Below, in pieces: positions 61,299-64,000 of a stretch of DNA of 64,000 nucleotides (position 1 is the stretch's first letter; each line of letters begins with the position of its first letter). Position numbers and translations under genes: made by a program. Below the pieces are notes generated by a model. The model had not been told where the DNA came from, made no database searches, and worked only from the letters and a program-made list of their open reading frames with translations. The stretch comes from Cryomorphaceae bacterium (GTDB taxonomy: Bacteria > Bacteroidota > Bacteroidia > Flavobacteriales_D > Crocinitomicaceae): positions 62,001 to 126,000 of the forward strand of contig JAIXUE010000022.1 of assembly GCA_027483605.1 (NCBI GenBank). Direction: 5' to 3'.

Positions 61299-61727
61299 AT
61301 GGGAAAAGTTAAAAAATACGACCTCACCCTCGACGACGAACAGCCCTTCGAAGTTTACGGAATATCTACTGCATTTGCCGATTACCGACTCACATGGGAA
61401 CTCAACCAAATGCTTGGAATACGCCTAGAAAAAGAACAACAACGCTTTGAACTCTTCATGCCAAAACTCAAGACTCAGCATGCGTTTAGTTTTTTCTCTT
61501 TCGAAGATCAGGAGCTTCTGACGCGGTTTTATTTGATTAAAAACAAACAAGACCAGCAACTTTTACAAGCAGATCGCCCCATGATCGATTATTTTTTGGT
61601 CCTCAAAGATAACTTTTCACATGAGGCCTCTATTTTGATTGAGCAGCTCAGAAAAATAAACGGCATCGTTGCAGTGTTTAGTTTCAATTACGAAGAATTT
61701 GACATTTTAGATTACCTTACAAGTTAA
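61299..61727 (+). CDS. IPExxxVDY family protein
   Basis: The 142-residue protein matches the small IPExxxVDY family found in Bacteroidota: an N-terminal K-K-Y-D-L strand, ISTAFADYRLTWELNQMLGI, and a C-terminal IDYFLVLKDN segment. The function is unknown. It immediately precedes pyruvate kinase (1-base gap). The ATG at 61299 is chosen; the in-frame codon at 61263 is upstream of the promoter box. Confidence 0.82.
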   Translation: MGKVKKYDLTLDDEQPFEVYGISTAFADYRLTWELNQMLGIRLEKEQQRFELFMPKLKTQHAFSFFSFEDQELLTRFYLIKNKQDQQLLQADRPMIDYFLVLKDNFSHEASILIEQLRKINGIVAVFSFNYEEFDILDYLTS

Positions 61728-61728
61728 C

Positions 61729-63147
61729 ATGAAAAGAACCAAAATAGTGGCCACAATGGGCCCTGCTTCCCTCAAAAAAGAGATCCTTGCCGACATGATG
61801 CGTGCAGGTCTAAATGTTTGCCGCCTCAATTTTTCGCACGGCAGCCATCAAGATCACGCCGGAGCAGTTACCCTTATCCGCGAGCTCAACGACGAGTTAG
61901 GTTTAAATGTGGCCATCTTAGCTGACCTTCAGGGCCCTAAAATCCGAACCCATGAAATGGAAAACAACGGCGTGCTCATCGAAGTTGGTCAGCAAATTGA
62001 TGTTGTTGTAGAGAAAGTCTTGGGCAATAACCAACGCTTTTCGATCAATTATAACTTGTTACCGCGCGATGTCAACCCAGGAGAAAAAATACTCTTAGAC
62101 GACGGCAAGTTGGTTTTGGCGGTACTTGAAACTGATCGCAAAGAAAAAATCCGCTGCGAAGTCATTCAAGGAGGTTTGCTGTGCTCCAAAAAAGGAGTCA
62201 ACTTTCCAAATACCAAAATTTCTATGCCTTCACTTACTGAGAAGGACATCGAAGACCTCAATTACGCGCTGAAACTTGGTGTAGACTGGATTGGCCTCTC
62301 CTTTGTACGAACGGCAAATTGCATCATCGATCTCAAAGAAAGAATTGCCAAAAAACGCAGCATCGCTAAAGTTGTAGCCAAAATAGAAAAACCAGAGGCC
62401 TTGGCAAACATAGATGCCATTATCGAAGAAAGTGATGCGCTTATGGTAGCCCGCGGCGACCTCGGCGTCGAGATTCCTTATCAAAATGTGCCCCTGATCC
62501 AAAAAATGATCATCAGCAAATCCATTTCGAAGGCCAAGCCAGTCATTGTTGCTACCCAAATGATGGAATCAATGCTCAATAGCCTAACACCGAGTAGAGC
62601 TGAGGTCAATGACGTCGCTAACGCAGTACTGGACGGCGCAGACGCGGTCATGCTTTCCGGCGAAACTTCTGTGGGCCAGTATCCGGTTCAAGTGGTGCAA
62701 ACGATGGCCAATATCATCTCAGAGATGGAGCAGCACCCTAGTATGTATCATAAAGAAGAATTACCGCCAAAAGGGAATCCGCGCTTCATTTCAGATTCTA
62801 TTTGCTTCAATGCTTGTCGATTGGCCCAGCGCGTAGAAGCCGATGCAATCATCACCATGACCTTCTCGGGCTATACAGCATACAAAATTGCCTCCCAAAG
62901 ACCCGCCTCTCAGATTTTTGTCTTTACCAGTAACCGCAAAATCCTCACGCAGCTCAATTTAGTTTGGGGTGTGCGTGCATTTTACTATAACAAGCGGATT
63001 TCTACCGACCACACCATCGCCGACATCAAGTACATCATGAAAGAAGGCGGTCATCTTCAGATCGGAGATGTCGTGATCAACGTGGCATCTATTCCACTAG
63101 AAGACCTCGGCGGTTCTAATATGTTAAAGCTCTCTTACGTAGATTAA
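61729..63147 (+). CDS. pyk: Pyruvate kinase
   Basis: The 472-residue protein has the complete pyruvate kinase fold: KIVATMGPAS, VCRLNFSHGS, ILADLQGPKIR, the catalytic region with VVAKIEKPEAL and MVARGDLGVEIP, then ATQMMESM and the C-terminal allosteric domain. It makes ATP from phosphoenolpyruvate in glycolysis. It is coupled to the IPExxxVDY gene. Confidence 0.97.
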   Translation: MKRTKIVATMGPASLKKEILADMMRAGLNVCRLNFSHGSHQDHAGAVTLIRELNDELGLNVAILADLQGPKIRTHEMENNGVLIEVGQQIDVVVEKVLGNNQRFSINYNLLPRDVNPGEKILLDDGKLVLAVLETDRKEKIRCEVIQGGLLCSKKGVNFPNTKISMPSLTEKDIEDLNYALKLGVDWIGLSFVRTANCIIDLKERIAKKRSIAKVVAKIEKPEALANIDAIIEESDALMVARGDLGVEIPYQNVPLIQKMIISKSISKAKPVIVATQMMESMLNSLTPSRAEVNDVANAVLDGADAVMLSGETSVGQYPVQVVQTMANIISEMEQHPSMYHKEELPPKGNPRFISDSICFNACRLAQRVEADAIITMTFSGYTAYKIASQRPASQIFVFTSNRKILTQLNLVWGVRAFYYNKRISTDHTIADIKYIMKEGGHLQIGDVVINVASIPLEDLGGSNMLKLSYVD

Positions 63148-63173
63148 CGGAAGGCGCGCATGCCTGATCCGTG

Positions 63174-63181
63174 TATTTTTA
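63174..63181 (+). promoter_or_regulatory. -7-like box four bases before the recJ start
   Basis: TATTTTTA, then ccaa and ATG. The last base differs from TAnnTTTG. Confidence 0.4.
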
Positions 63182-63185
63182 CCAA

Positions 63186-64000
63186 ATGAACCTCTCTTGG
63201 AAACTCCGGGCTCAAGAGCCCACGTCTACAGTTACTGAACTTGCTCAAGAACTCAAAATCCCAAATTTTGCCGCGCAGCTGTTATTGCAAAGAGGTGTGG
63301 ATAGCCGCGAGCGTGCTGTAGCCTTTTTCAAGCCACAACAAAATACATTGCACGATCCCTTTCTGCTGCGCAATATGCAGGTTGCTGTAAACAGACTGCA
63401 GCGAGCTATTGTAAAGCAAGAAAAAGTCCTGTTATACGGCGATTACGACGTCGATGGCACCACTGCGGTAGCGCTGATGGCTGAGCAGCTTTCCATATTA
63501 GGATTGCAGTGCGCCTATTACATCCCCGACCGTTATAAAGAAGGTTATGGCGTTAGTCAAGCAGGGATCGACTACGCTATTGCTGAGCATGTTGACTTAC
63601 TCCTTACGCTTGATTGCGGCATCAAAGCTCATTTAGAGCTTGCACGTGCAAAGGCGGCTTACATCGATGTCATTGTTTGTGATCACCATCAACCCGACGC
63701 AGTTTTACCAGACGCCATCATTCTCAATCCGAAGCAAAAAGGCTGCACTTATCCCTTCAAAGAGCTGCCTGGCTGCGGGGTGGCATTGAAGCTTTTGCAA
63801 GGGCTTTACCAACAACTCAATTTAGATGAATACGAGCTTTTTAAGAGTCTAGATTTAGTCGCTCTAGCAATAGGTGCAGATATTGTCGAACTACTAGACG
63901 AAAACAGAACCTTATGCGCCAGAGGCTTGGCGCAGCTCAACGCTGCGCCAAGGCCTGCATTTTTAGCTATTTTGGCGCTAGCTGCCAAAACCCCTCCGTT
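63186..64000 (+). CDS. recJ: Single-stranded-DNA-specific exonuclease RecJ, 3' partial
   Basis: From the ATG at 63186 the frame stays open to the window's end (271 codons). The translated part is the RecJ N-terminal DHH domain: LLYGDYDVDGTTAVAL (motif I), LTLDCGIK (motif II), VCDHHQPDAV (the DHH motif), and DLVALAIGADIVEL (motif IV). RecJ degrades single-stranded DNA 5' to 3' in recombination and repair. The DHHA1 and OB domains would lie past the window. Confidence 0.95.
   Translation, partial: MNLSWKLRAQEPTSTVTELAQELKIPNFAAQLLLQRGVDSRERAVAFFKPQQNTLHDPFLLRNMQVAVNRLQRAIVKQEKVLLYGDYDVDGTTAVALMAEQLSILGLQCAYYIPDRYKEGYGVSQAGIDYAIAEHVDLLLTLDCGIKAHLELARAKAAYIDVIVCDHHQPDAVLPDAIILNPKQKGCTYPFKELPGCGVALKLLQGLYQQLNLDEYELFKSLDLVALAIGADIVELLDENRTLCARGLAQLNAAPRPAFLAILALAAKTPP

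Noticed and set aside
1..64000. CRISPR arrays, tRNA or rRNA genes, insertion sequences
   Set aside because: No regularly spaced repeats, cloverleaf-like segments or transposase-like frames were seen; gaps between genes are too short for most of them.

Overview
The window is a dense, single-species chromosomal segment from a member of the Bacteroidota, most probably the class Flavobacteriia; I cannot name a genus. The reasons are: type IX secretion system (T9SS) components and cargo carrying type A and type B sorting domains, PorP/SprF, PorV/PorQ and TPR-PD40-OmpA proteins, an IPExxxVDY protein, a YtxJ-type bacillithiol protein, and promoters of the Bacteroidota form (TTG ... TAnnTTTG) with almost no Shine-Dalgarno sequences. 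I see no tRNA or rRNA gene, IS element, prophage or CRISPR array, and no gene-free stretch longer than about 140 bases.

Layout. 1-1781: end of a PKD-repeat T9SS type B cargo protein. 1784-3303: lptB and tatC on the minus strand. 3405-4925: a small orphan gene and three tandem paralogous lipoproteins. 4994-12226: pheS, a YtxJ protein, glutaminyl cyclase, LOG-family protein, PASTA protein, T9SS cargo and rluD, mostly spaced like one or two operons. 12280-14421: a PorE-like TPR/PD40/OmpA protein. 14459-19489: small PspC protein, RmlD-like reductase, two amino-acid permeases, HhH protein. 19491-23383: apt, acyl-CoA dehydrogenase, rpsU, xerC, PfkB kinase. 23383-27307: DUF349 protein, membrane protein, GT9 glycosyltransferase, thioesterase. 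27420-32954: M43 metalloprotease (T9SS cargo), uvrC, nadC, phosphopantetheinyl transferase. 33094-42115: a three-gene surface cluster of TonB-dependent receptor, 1390-residue exported protein and PorV/PorQ protein. 42186-44048: greA, HIT protein, SGNH hydrolase. 44066-49185: minus-strand operon of PorP/SprF, TPR-OmpA and two tandem membrane acyltransferases. 49221-54647: phenylacetyl-CoA epoxidase genes paaABCD, with two PaaE-like reductases and an SDR gene diverging from them. 54762-56643: PadR-PspC pair. 56632-64000: DUF5916 outer-membrane protein, DUF5715, DUF493, small membrane protein, beta-barrel protein, IPExxxVDY protein, pyruvate kinase and the start of recJ.

Themes. Envelope and surface biology dominate: LPS export, Tat export, T9SS outer-membrane and periplasmic parts, their cargo, and glutaminyl cyclase. 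Nine of eleven recognisable non-lipoprotein signal peptides leave Gln at the predicted new N-terminus, which is what that cyclase would act on. The two exceptions are adjacent genes in the TonB receptor/giant protein/PorV cluster.

The most unusual non-protein signal is a repeated promoter geometry. At about nine genes a TAnnTTTG-like -7 box is followed by exactly four bases and then the start codon, which predicts leaderless mRNAs. Two divergent gene pairs (uvrC/nadC and DUF5715/DUF493) have such starts back to back within about 55 bp. The most interesting gene clusters are the TonB receptor/giant exported protein/PorV trio and the PorP/OmpA operon with paired acyltransferases.
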